64,000 bases of DNA, from contig NW_017264194.1 of NCBI RefSeq assembly GCF_001619985.1, forward strand, positions 1,731,511-1,795,510, in the 5' to 3' direction. A program made the position numbers and the translations under genes. The stretch comes from Xylona heveae TC161. Taxonomy: Eukaryota > Ascomycota > Xylonomycetes > Xylonales > Xylonaceae. How positions within the stretch are numbered: position 1 is the stretch's first letter; each line of letters opens with the position of its first letter. Of this stretch, positions 1-8,916 are shown one piece after another. Under the pieces are notes generated by a model. It saw only the letters and a list, made by a program, of their open reading frames with translations. It was not told where the DNA came from and ran no database searches.

Positions 1-2
1 AC

Positions 3-2855
3 GCACCACCTATACAGTCGGGAGTTGGCGAATCATCATCACCACCGCAGCAGCATGACGATCGCCTCGCGGATTCTCAATTTGACGAGTTAATAGCGAC
101 GGAGCTCGAAGAGAGATGGATTCTCAACCTCAGCATGCATTTTCGTGATCGATCCGATCGAGAGAAATTCTTTGTCACGTACGCCGAAACGCCAACCAAA
201 TGGCGACGTTTGACTGTATCATGCGATTACCGACATGCGCCGGAAAATTCACTAGAGAGCGATCTCAAGGCACTGCGTTATCAACGGGACAAGAGCGCGA
301 GAATCTACGAGTCTATTCGAGAGTCTCTGCCAGATATAGAATTCTACGATACAGTGACGAATTTAAAACTGCAGACAAGCGATGATCGTCTGCACGTACA
401 TGTCACGGAGGACGTCAATGAAATTATTCAATTTCCGCCGCTTTCTGCTGTTGCGCATTTAAAATGCGAAAAGTTTCCCGAGAGTTCCATTCGATTTGAC
501 TCCCATCTTTCAGGGTTCGTGTACAAGGTCGCTGTGGACGGCCGGGTGCTGATAAAAAAGGAGCTTCCTGGACCGGACACCGTTGACGAATTCTTGTATG
601 AGATAAATGCTTTGGATGCACTCACGGGATCCCAAAGCGTAATTAATTTTGGTGGCATTGTCGTGGATGACCTGCATCAATGTGTCAAGGGATTGTTAAT
701 CAGTCTTGCCGATCAAGGCGCCCTGGTCGATCTCATTTACGATCTCAAGGGACATATTCCGTGGCGGAGGCGCGAGAGATGGGCCAGGCAGATTGTCCAG
801 GGACTCTCGGAAATTCACGAGGGCGGGTTTGTGCAAGGGGATTTTACATTGTCAAATATTGTAATTGATGGAGAGGATAATGCCAAGATTATTGACATCA
901 ATCGAAGAGGCTGTCCGATTGGATGGGAGCCTCCGGAGCTGTCGGCACTAATCAAGAGTGGACAACGGATATCAATGTATATTGGTGTCAAATCAGATCT
1001 TTTCCAGCTGGGTATGGTTCTATGGGCGCTGGCCACCGAGGATGATGAGCCGGAGAGACACGCACGGCCGCTCGTATTCGAGCATGCCGACGATATTCCG
1101 TCGTATTACCGTGAGCTGGTCTCATTGTGTCTTAGTGACTCTCCCCGAGATAGAGTGTCCGCTAAGGATCTCTTGCGCATATTTCCTTCTTCATCCGGCC
1201 GTGACTCAGATCCGCCGCGGAGGATAGTTCGACGCACCAGCTTTCCGGAGCTGCTGGACCAAAAGGAGGCGATGTCTTTGGCGAACAAGGAAGATCGTGA
1301 TATTGAAAACGCTGTGAGCTTTGCGCCAACTTCTTACGGAAATGAAGAGGGATTTCCCAGAGCGGAATCCTATGAACGACATTCGGTTGGAAACAGGTCG
1401 CCTGGCTATTGTCACGATGGCTATTCGGACAGCCTGAGCTCCTGGGATGATGGACATAGACGAGGCCGGTCGCCAGGTGGCAACGTTAGTCACGTTGACC
1501 ATGACATCAACTCTACTTCCGGGTGTTCCAAAAATGAGGCTGGCGAAGAGGCCCAAATAATATCAATTTCACCTTCAGACGAGAAGCAGTGGGAAGAGGT
1601 GGATATTGGAGGTCATCCATATCTGATCCGTCGAGATACATTCAAGGCCGCAACGACCAACCTCAACGAGCACGGAGAAGATGGCCCCAATCTGCCACCA
1701 GCAGAAGATTTGGAAAAGACGGAAGTGTCTGAAGGTCTCGAGGCAGAGAAGACTAGAGATTTGGATATCTCTGTGGGGCACTCTGATATTGAGCCGGCCG
1801 AGCCGAATCGGAAAGGAGATAAGTGTTTGGAAAGGAATGAGATAGATTCTCAAGAAAAAGCCTCACTGGCTGATCATGACGGTGGCCTTGAATGCATGCC
1901 CGCGGAGGGTGCGCCGAAAGCGATTTCTGCGATGGGGGAGCATGCTAGCGGAGTAGAGGATGATACATTTTCGGCATTACCAAAAGCTCCAGCTGAGCAA
2001 AGAAGTGATCATTCTGAACGAGTTGCAGATTCTCTGACAGACGCAACGGCCGAGCCCCTGGACGTACGACAAGTTCCTCTGCCAAGCCAGACAGGGACAG
2101 AAGACGATACCTTGGTCGCTTCTATCGATTTGAATGAGAGGACGCAGGTAGGCCAAGGAGAATATGCTAGCCAAAGGGGTGACGACACTGTGCACAAAGT
2201 TCCGTCCAAAGATCGTCTCCCGCAGCAGGAGACCATTAGGTCCAGGACAGATCAGTCAGGAAAACCAGCTCTATCGGATCAGCACTCAACAGCAACCGGT
2301 CTGTTAGAGACGTCTGTTGGGTCTGAGTGCACAAAGTATATCCCTCCGAGCGGACTAGATTCTAAGACTGGTCCATCCCAAACCCTCTACAGCACGTCCA
2401 ACGGTCCTTTGGCTACTCCTCATATCGAGGACACCCCTGGAGCATGGCCAGAAACGCCAGCTGACACATTCGATTCCCGCCCCCTGGCGCCACAATCTAC
2501 GCAAGAATCAGTACCACCATCATCTCTTCCAGTCAAAACGCCCATAATACCAAATCAGACAGATCCCGCTTTCAACGAAGATCCAAAAACGACAGCAGCA
2601 AATGTCTCCAGTACATCAGGCCCCCCGCCCATTCCAGACTATAAACCTGTGCCAGAGACACAAGTTGTTGATACGACCTCATCATCGGCAGCAGCGGCAG
2701 CAGCAGCAGCAGCATGTCCGTTGGCTTCGGAGAATAGCCCCCCACCAAAACAACCCCCTGCTGAACTCTCGCAGCAATCACATGCTATCAGCGCAGGTCC
2801 ATTGACGGGCGATTTGGCTGGTATCGGATCACACGCGTGTCGTCTGGACGTGTGA
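3..2855 (+). CDS. Protein kinase-like protein with long disordered tail (5' partial)
   Basis: The reading frame is open to the left edge, so the gene starts outside the window; the first ATG inside is at 135 but 44 in-frame codons precede it. Counting from that ATG, residues about 120-340 resemble a fungal kinase-like domain. VLIKKE (138-143) supplies the ATP-binding Lys, FLYEIN the helix-C Glu, VQGDFTLSN (233-241) the catalytic-loop Asp236 and Asn241, DIN (254-256) replaces DFG, and GVKSDLFQLG resembles the DxWxxG segment. The glycine loop is degenerate and the catalytic-loop Lys is Thr. The remaining 550 or so residues are polar, Ser/Pro/Glu-rich and probably disordered, with a run of about ten alanines near the end. 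Activity cannot be decided from sequence. The substrate is unknown. Confidence 0.8.
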   Translation, partial: APPIQSGVGESSSPPQQHDDRLADSQFDELIATELEERWILNLSMHFRDRSDREKFFVTYAETPTKWRRLTVSCDYRHAPENSLESDLKALRYQRDKSARIYESIRESLPDIEFYDTVTNLKLQTSDDRLHVHVTEDVNEIIQFPPLSAVAHLKCEKFPESSIRFDSHLSGFVYKVAVDGRVLIKKELPGPDTVDEFLYEINALDALTGSQSVINFGGIVVDDLHQCVKGLLISLADQGALVDLIYDLKGHIPWRRRERWARQIVQGLSEIHEGGFVQGDFTLSNIVIDGEDNAKIIDINRRGCPIGWEPPELSALIKSGQRISMYIGVKSDLFQLGMVLWALATEDDEPERHARPLVFEHADDIPSYYRELVSLCLSDSPRDRVSAKDLLRIFPSSSGRDSDPPRRIVRRTSFPELLDQKEAMSLANKEDRDIENAVSFAPTSYGNEEGFPRAESYERHSVGNRSPGYCHDGYSDSLSSWDDGHRRGRSPGGNVSHVDHDINSTSGCSKNEAGEEAQIISISPSDEKQWEEVDIGGHPYLIRRDTFKAATTNLNEHGEDGPNLPPAEDLEKTEVSEGLEAEKTRDLDISVGHSDIEPAEPNRKGDKCLERNEIDSQEKASLADHDGGLECMPAEGAPKAISAMGEHASGVEDDTFSALPKAPAEQRSDHSERVADSLTDATAEPLDVRQVPLPSQTGTEDDTLVASIDLNERTQVGQGEYASQRGDDTVHKVPSKDRLPQQETIRSRTDQSGKPALSDQHSTATGLLETSVGSECTKYIPPSGLDSKTGPSQTLYSTSNGPLATPHIEDTPGAWPETPADTFDSRPLAPQSTQESVPPSSLPVKTPIIPNQTDPAFNEDPKTTAANVSSTSGPPPIPDYKPVPETQVVDTTSSSAAAAAAAAACPLASENSPPPKQPPAELSQQSHAISAGPLTGDLAGIGSHACRLDV

Positions 2856-2986
2856 TTTTTCTTTTCCTTTTTTTTTTCGTTTTCTTTCCCCTTCCCTTTC
2901 CCTTTCTCTTTTCTTTTTTCTCTTTTCCTTTTTCCAATTTCCTTTTTTTTTTGGCTGGATAGATGACGATATATGTCCTTAAATTA

Positions 2987-2990
<4 letters not shown>

Positions 2991-3056
<66 letters not shown>
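2991..3056. repeat. (CT)n microsatellite, about 32 units
   Basis: An uninterrupted CT dinucleotide tract starts about 135 bases after the kinase-like stop codon, probably in the 3' untranslated region or just beyond. Long pure dinucleotide tracts usually vary in length between strains. Confidence 0.97.
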
Positions 3057-3059
<3 letters not shown>

Positions 3060-3789
3060 CCTTTTTTTGCATCACTAGGCTGGGAACTGAGCATTGAGCA
3101 TTGAGTCAGCGTTTTGCATATATATATATCACATTACGAATATAATAATAACAGCAACAACAATACCGTTGCTTGCTGCTCTGGGGATTTTGCACAATAT
3201 TATTCATTTAACAAAATCAGCCTATTTGCGTAAATTCAAATTTTCAAAAAACGATCCTTTTAAATTTCGAACCCCAGATTCTTTGAAACTTTTCTATTTA
3301 CTTTTTTTAAGTTAGTTATGTTGTTGCCGCATCCAACCCCCCGGCATGAAGGAAGTCTGGTAGGGTTGTCACAGGTAGACCGCAGACTTTCTCAAATAAT
3401 TATCATTCTTATTCTTGTTCTTTTCTTTTTTGGGGGGGGGGGGGGGCCGTAGGGGTTTAACCCCCTCCCTTTACATTACACCAGTATGCGTTTTGCTTAA
3501 ATGTACTGAAGGGAAAAAAATAACAATTAACTAGTATTTTCTACTTGGATGTACATGCACGTAGGCAAGTAGAAAAGAGGACGAAAAAAAGCAAGCAGGT
3601 ATGCACGAAAGCAAGTAAACAAGCAATGATAAAACCTGGTATCGCTACTAAATTAAATTAAAAACATAATCTAGATTCATCCCGCTCGACGGCACTAAAG
3701 TTACAAAGGGTACAGCATACGAAAAATTATTTCGGGTGTATTTCATCAAATTCCTGCCTCAAACCATTAGGCCCAGCCCACGAGTCCAA

Positions 3790-3821
3790 GAGCCGACGAG
3801 CCGACGAGCCGACGAGCCGAC
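3790..3821. repeat. Short tandem repeat, 4 x 8 bp (GAGCCGAC)
   Basis: Four perfect head-to-tail copies of GAGCCGAC followed by a partial GAC. It lies in the intergenic region about 190 bases downstream of the MOB3 stop codon. Confidence 0.95.
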
Positions 3822-4008
3822 GACTCTACAGAGTACACGAGTCCAATAAGCCTTGAGCGAGCATGTCCACACCGTGACACCGCAATACTCAGATCCCAGC
3901 AGCCCAGCAACCCGTCATCATAGTCTCATAGTCATCATCTTCTGTATGTTCTCAACAGGTCGAGTTTTTTTAAATACAAGGTAGGTAGTAATTGGTGTTT
4001 CTTCACTG

Positions 4009-6166
4009 CTAAGTACCTTCACCTTCGACTTTGCTGGCTTCTGCTGTCTTATCTTCTGGCGTTGATTCCGAGATTGCGGGTGGCTCGGATTGTTCGGCCG
4101 CTGGCTCTTTTGGTTCGGGATGAGAAGTAGAAGAAGAAGTAGGATGAGGTGTTTCTTCGGGCGCGGTGGACTCGGTGGGCTCGGTGTTATTGGCGGAAGA
4201 AGAAGAAAGAGAGGGGACGGACTGCTCGGTATGCTCTGCGATTTCGGGCGCAGAGGTCGTCGGAGGTGCGGTTGCGGCCGCGGCCGAGGTTGAGTTGGAA
4301 ATGTCCTTCTCGGGTCCATCTTCCGCAGTGCTGGAGGATGACGAAAGGTCGTTGTCTGGCTCTTCGGCGGGAGCTGGTTTTGTATTTGATTCGTGAGGCT
4401 CGTTTGAGGTAGCGGCAGGCAAAGAAGTAGAAGATGAAGATGAGGCCTGGTTCGCTGAGTGTTGCGAGGTAGGCGCGTTGGTGGTTTCAGTGGAGACTTC
4501 GGGTTCAGGGCCAGGCTTGGGATCAGAGTCTTCTGCTGCTGATGATGATGGTTGATTTGATGGGATTGCGTCGTGGCTCTTGGCTTCCTCCTCTGCCAGC
4601 GGCTCGGCCGATCTGTCCTCTGTGGATGACGATGGCTCTGCTTGTTCCTCGGGAGTCGATTCGGAAGTTACTTCGACCGATGGTGCTTCGGATTGCTCCG
4701 ATTTCTGGGTATCGGTTGGTTTGCCATCATCATCACCACCATCCTGCTCAGTGGATGCTGTTGGCGGTGCGGATTCTGTAGGTTCTTCTGTAGATTCGGC
4801 CTCTGGCCTTTCATCAAATGGCTGGTTTTTCGCAGGATCTTCAGCCTTGTCCGTGGACCCTTCCTGTCCGCTCTGCAACTCGACTGGCTCGCCATGAGCA
4901 GGGAAGGGCTCTATTCCCTCGTTTCGCTTTTCGTCCTCGTCCTCTTCAACGACGGTCATTACTGCCGATCCGGTTGAGGGTGTAGGTTTGTGTCTTCTGG
5001 TAGCAGTTGTTGCTGTAGGCGTGACTCCTCCACTTGTAGTAGATCCCGGCGCCAATCTCGCGGTATCCGTCCCGAGGTCCTTTTCCCGCTTCCTTCCTTT
5101 GCCCTTTTCTTTTTCGGGGGTTGTTGGTTCTTGTTGTCGCGAGTGTTCTCTTCGACTGAAAACAACCGGCGTTTGGAGAGGCTGGTCTAGCCGCACATCC
5201 TCTGCTTCCAGTTCCTGATCAACATGCTCCGCTTCAGCGGGGATGGTATAGTTATCCTCGGGGATCAGATTATACGCGTCGCTCACAGTCTTGAAAAAGA
5301 CATACAATCCCTCGTTGCCTTCGACTTGCCAGAAGACATGGCGGTGCTGAAACCACGCATGGGCAAAGATCCTGTACAGTCTACGGAAAATATTAGTCAG
5401 TTGCCGCACCCCCTGCTGTGTCCCACCACCAGACTCGGAGCCCAGTGTTAGTCGACTGGGGAAATGCTTTGGAGAGGTGAGAATGTTGCCAGCCCAGTCC
5501 AGCGTGTGGCAGCAATAGTCGATTGCACAACAAGATTTTGGCGGGTCATGTACGGCACAGAGATATTGCCATTCTGACGCGCGCATCTCGGGGCACGTTT
5601 GTGCTGAGCATGATGGGGTATCGCTGAAGAGGTTGATGATTATGGTATTGATGCGCATTGTCAAAAACCGACAAAGTTCGTATAGCCATAGTGACCGGTC
5701 AATATTCGACGGCGGTTCAGCAAGGATCTGGGCCAATGATCGCGTAATGGGAACCGTGTGGTCGAGGTTAGGCGGGTGCGTGAGATTGTAGTGTAGTGCT
5801 TTCAAATGCTCTTGTAATTGGAATGGCGAGTCCAGCTACTCATTTCCTGTCAGTCACATTCGAAAATAAAACTTGCAATATGAGAATAAACGGTTCATAT
5901 CAAGTTGCGCAAACGCATTGCTTTATGGAAAAGACTGGGCGACTTACGTCTTGTAGGGGAATTAACGGAGGACCGGAAGTCATGTCCGCTGCCTTTGTAC
6001 CCGGACGGATCCGTCGCGTTGCTACTGCATCTGCCTTGGCCGCCGACCTTTCATCCATCAGGGCCGGATCAGCGGTGGGCGATTTGGGTCCGATCTGGTC
6101 CTCTGTGAAAGGCGGAGGGCTGGGGAGCCGCGGTGAGCTCGGCGAGACAGCATGAGGTCTACTCAT
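4009..6166 (-). CDS. mob3: Mob1/phocein family protein (MOB3-like, STRIPAK subunit) with long acidic tail
   Basis: Two exons, 6166-5948 and 5835-4009, flank a 112-nt intron (GTAAGT donor, TAG acceptor) and give 681 aa. The N-terminal third is a Mob domain of the phocein/MOB4 type: RRIRPGTKAAD at the end of exon 1, then the zinc-site pattern with TCPEM and YLC, then CCAIDYCCHTLD and FAHAWFQHRH. The family member is a subunit of STRIPAK, the phosphatase-kinase complex that in filamentous fungi is needed for hyphal fusion and sexual development. After the domain come about 400 residues rich in Ser, Thr, Glu, Pro and Asp, far longer than animal MOB4 (about 225 aa). It shares a 305-bp divergent promoter region with ZNG1. 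Confidence 0.88.
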
Positions 6167-6471
6167 GATGGCAGTTCTACCCTAAAAGACAAGTCGAACC
6201 AGAACAGTCAAAGAACACAGCGCAGAGTTTGCGCTTGAATTGTCAATCAGCTGCTCCCGGGCGGGTGATTGTGGTATCGAAATAGGGTGAGCTCTTCCCT
6301 GAGACTGTCAACAACATGGAGACGGCGGCTAGCTACCGGGACCGGAGAATAGTTACTCCGCGTATATATAATCCACCAAAGCCATTTCTTACATGGAAGA
6401 ATTCTAGTCCCATATTCAGCCATTCAAAGAGATTTATCGGAACGAAAGTCAGTTTCGGTTCCATTATAACT
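6167..6471. promoter_or_regulatory. Divergent promoter region between mob3 and ZNG1
   Basis: The two start codons face away from each other across 305 bp, so this segment must hold the core promoters of both genes. A TATATATA stretch lies near 6363, about 110 bases before the chosen ZNG1 start. No specific factor site is claimed. Confidence 0.5.
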
Positions 6472-8486
6472 ATGGATATTGATGATGAAGCACCTCCGCT
6501 GTTGGTGGGCGCTGATGGCGCTGCGGCGGATCAAACCGATGCGCTCAACGCCGAGCTCGAAGATATGAGCGTGGCAAAGGTCCCCATTACCATTGTTACA
6601 GGTATGTTTAGATCTGGTGAACAAATAATTCATACGCATATTATGTTTTCTACTTGTGTTTTCATTTCATGCATGTTATATGCTCGTTTTTTTGTGCTTT
6701 GACATTTAGTAATATTATCATGGCTAACTCCTCACAAGGATATCTCGGAGCTGGTAAAACTACTCTTCTTAATTACATATTAAAAGAAGAGCATGGGAAA
6801 AAAGTGGCAGTCATTTTAAATGGTCAGTACTAACCTTTCCCTTAAGATTATAAATATTTCGAGCCCTGCTAACTTTGGATCCAGAATTCGGAGATTGTCA
6901 GTACCTTGCGACTACTGCACTTAAGCCTTCTCAGTATTTTCTGGAACTAACTTATTTCCAGCGGCCGATATTGAAAAGTCCCTGACCGTCAACAAAGACG
7001 GGCAACAGGTAGAGGAATGGCTTGAACTAAACAATGGTTGCATATGCTGTTCTGTCAAGTGCGTCTCCATATGCATTCCTACATTTCCTGCATGCATTTC
7101 TCTCGTCTTAATCGTTTTTCGGATGCATGCAGTTGGCTTTGATCGAAGTCTTTTAAAATTTCATCCCTTTTCTAATAAATCACAGAGATTCCGGAGTTAA
7201 CGCCATTGAGTCTCTCATGGACAAACGCGGTCTCTTCGACTATATCCTTCTCGAGACCACCGGACTAGCGGATCCCGGAAACATTGCGCCTCTCTTCTGG
7301 GTCGACACCGGTCTAGGCAGCACCATCTACCTCGACGGCATTGTCACTGTTGTCGATGCCAAGAATATGCTTGCTACGCTTGACGACCCTACAACGAGCT
7401 CCACAACAGCTTCTCCATCAACCGCTCAGCCGTCGACTGCTCATCTTCAAATCTCCCATGCGGACGTCATTGTCCTCAACAAGACCGACTTGGTCTCACC
7501 GGAAGAGCTCTCCGCTCTTGAAGCACGCTTGCGCTCTATTAACGGCCTTGCTAAGATCCACAAGACACAGCACAGCCGCGTGCCGCAGCTAGAAGGCGTG
7601 CTACTAGATTTACACGCCTATGACGACGTCAGTGTCGAGGCCTTGTCTGAGGCAGCTGCTCAGTCACCCAAAAGTTCTCTTGATAAGGTTAGTATCAATA
7701 TCCGTATTTCAACCGCGCCTCATTTCTATCCGTTTCAGCGAGGTATCGGCCTGGCTTGTATCACATCTGCCTTTCTATCCTTCCTTTCTACCGGTCAAAG
7801 GACAGCCCCTGCCGGGCAAGGACAGGAAGGGAAGGGAAAGGAAAGGGAAGAATTTAGACGCTAATGGTTTGACTACGCAGACAATAAGCACACTCACTCT
7901 CCCTCTTCCACCTCTCACTCCCCAGCAGATTTCACGACTAGATACCTGGCTACAACGCATTCTCTGGGATAATCAGCTTCCCTTGCCTACCGAGGGCATT
8001 CGTGACCCTCTTTGCGCGGAAGCAACCGCCGCTGCGAACACCAGAAGCGCAGCTAATGCCATATATTGTCCTCCGGGCGAAATACCTGGCTTAGTACCAG
8101 CATCTTCCTCAACGGACCCAACGAATCCAACGTCAGCTCTCTCGCGGGCCCAGTTGTCGCACGAAAGCCCTGCCTTGTCAGCCGTAGAGTTCGATATCCA
8201 TCGCCTCAAAGGTCTCGTTATTCCTCAGGAGAAGACATCATCAACATCATCATCATCTACGTCAAAGATTAAAATTATTCAAGGCGTGCGGGAAGTCTTT
8301 GAGATTTTCGATGTAGATGATGCGGAGCGTACGCAGGCACGACATGCTTCGACCGTGTCACATGTTCATGATGGGAAAGAATCTGAAAGCATCTCTCGAG
8401 AAGGGAAATTGGTTCTCATAGGGCGAGGTCTGGGAGATAGACAACAATGGGAGAGGAGTCTGCGGGCAAGTCTCTTGTTGCAGTAG
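6472..8486 (+). CDS. ZNG1: COBW/P-loop GTPase, zinc chaperone for methionine aminopeptidase
   Basis: Six exons: 6472-6601, 6739-6822, 6885-6896, 6962-7058, 7186-7687 and 7881-8486, giving 476 aa. Walker A is [10 protein letters not shown] across the first intron. NEFGD comes from a 12-nt microexon, the metal-binding CxCC motif is GCICCSVK, and NKTD is the guanine-specificity motif. TISTLT at the last junction matches the family. Zng1 proteins use GTP to hand zinc to methionine aminopeptidase 1. The N-terminal [10 protein letters not shown] may be the short motif that docks on the target's zinc finger (inference). A start at 6316 in the same frame would add 52 residues, but [11 protein letters not shown] fits the family N-terminus better. 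The C-terminal domain carries a Ser/Thr-rich insert. Confidence 0.92.
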
Positions 8487-8830
8487 ATGTATTCATGGCA
8501 TTAGTCGATAAAGAACTTGCTCGTCAGAAAACAAATCGGCATGGATCAGCAGCTGTTCAATTTTTCGTGTTTTGGTTTGTAGTCATATCGGAAGCCAGCA
8601 AAATGACTGCCAGCATGCACCTTTCTGTCCAAATTTGTAAGGCTTTGTCGTCTGATGGCTTAATGCTTTTTTTCTTCAGAACCCCGCGAGAACCCCCACA
8701 GCCAGCACTAATCTGTAGATGTTATGTTCCAATCACCAAAATCCGGTCCAAAAACCAAATCTGTTCAAGGCATAAAAAATAGGCAAAATAGGCAAAAAGT
8801 AAATATTTGAGGGAGAAAAAAAGAATGGAA
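8487..8830. other. Intergenic region downstream of ZNG1
   Basis: This contains the probable 3' untranslated region of ZNG1 and the A-rich flank of the tRNA gene. On the minus strand that flank gives a T-run just after the tRNA (around 8817-8822), as expected for RNA polymerase III termination. No coding signal is seen. Confidence 0.6.
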
Positions 8831-8916
8831 TGCTCGCACTCAGATTCGAACTGAGGACCTCATCATAACCTAGCGTATATACTAGTGATGCGCGCTACCA
8901 ACTACGCCATGCGAGC
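8831..8916 (-). tRNA. tRNA-Thr(AGT) with a 13-nt intron
   Basis: Read on the minus strand, the 7-bp acceptor stem is perfect (GCTCGCA with TGCGAGC). A D-arm follows (GCGTAGTTGGTAGCGC), then the anticodon stem CATCA/TGATG and a T-arm CTCAG-TTCGAAT-CTGAG. The anticodon loop begins CTAGTA, giving anticodon AGT. The 13 bases between position 37 and 38 (TATACGCTAGGTT) are the intron, and its CTAG can pair with the anticodon as expected for the splicing endonuclease. The gene is 86 nt, 73 nt after splicing. The only doubt is the exact intron edge. Confidence 0.88.

Larger units (their letters stand above)
2856..4008. other. Intergenic region between two converging genes
   Basis: This 1.15-kb stretch holds the 3' ends of the kinase-like gene and of the MOB3 gene. 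It contains T/C-rich tracts, the CT microsatellite, a run of about 16 G near 3432 and a short 8-bp tandem repeat. I see no convincing coding frame; the frame of about 95 codons on the minus strand is only the repeat read as alternating Arg and Glu. Confidence 0.7.

Noticed and set aside
2788-3075. 95-codon minus-strand frame rich in Arg-Glu pairs
   Set aside because: It is the CT microsatellite and neighbouring pyrimidine tract read in reverse, not a gene.
3790-3821. Four 8-bp repeats considered as a CRISPR-like array
   Set aside because: The copies are directly adjacent with no spacers, and the genome is eukaryotic.
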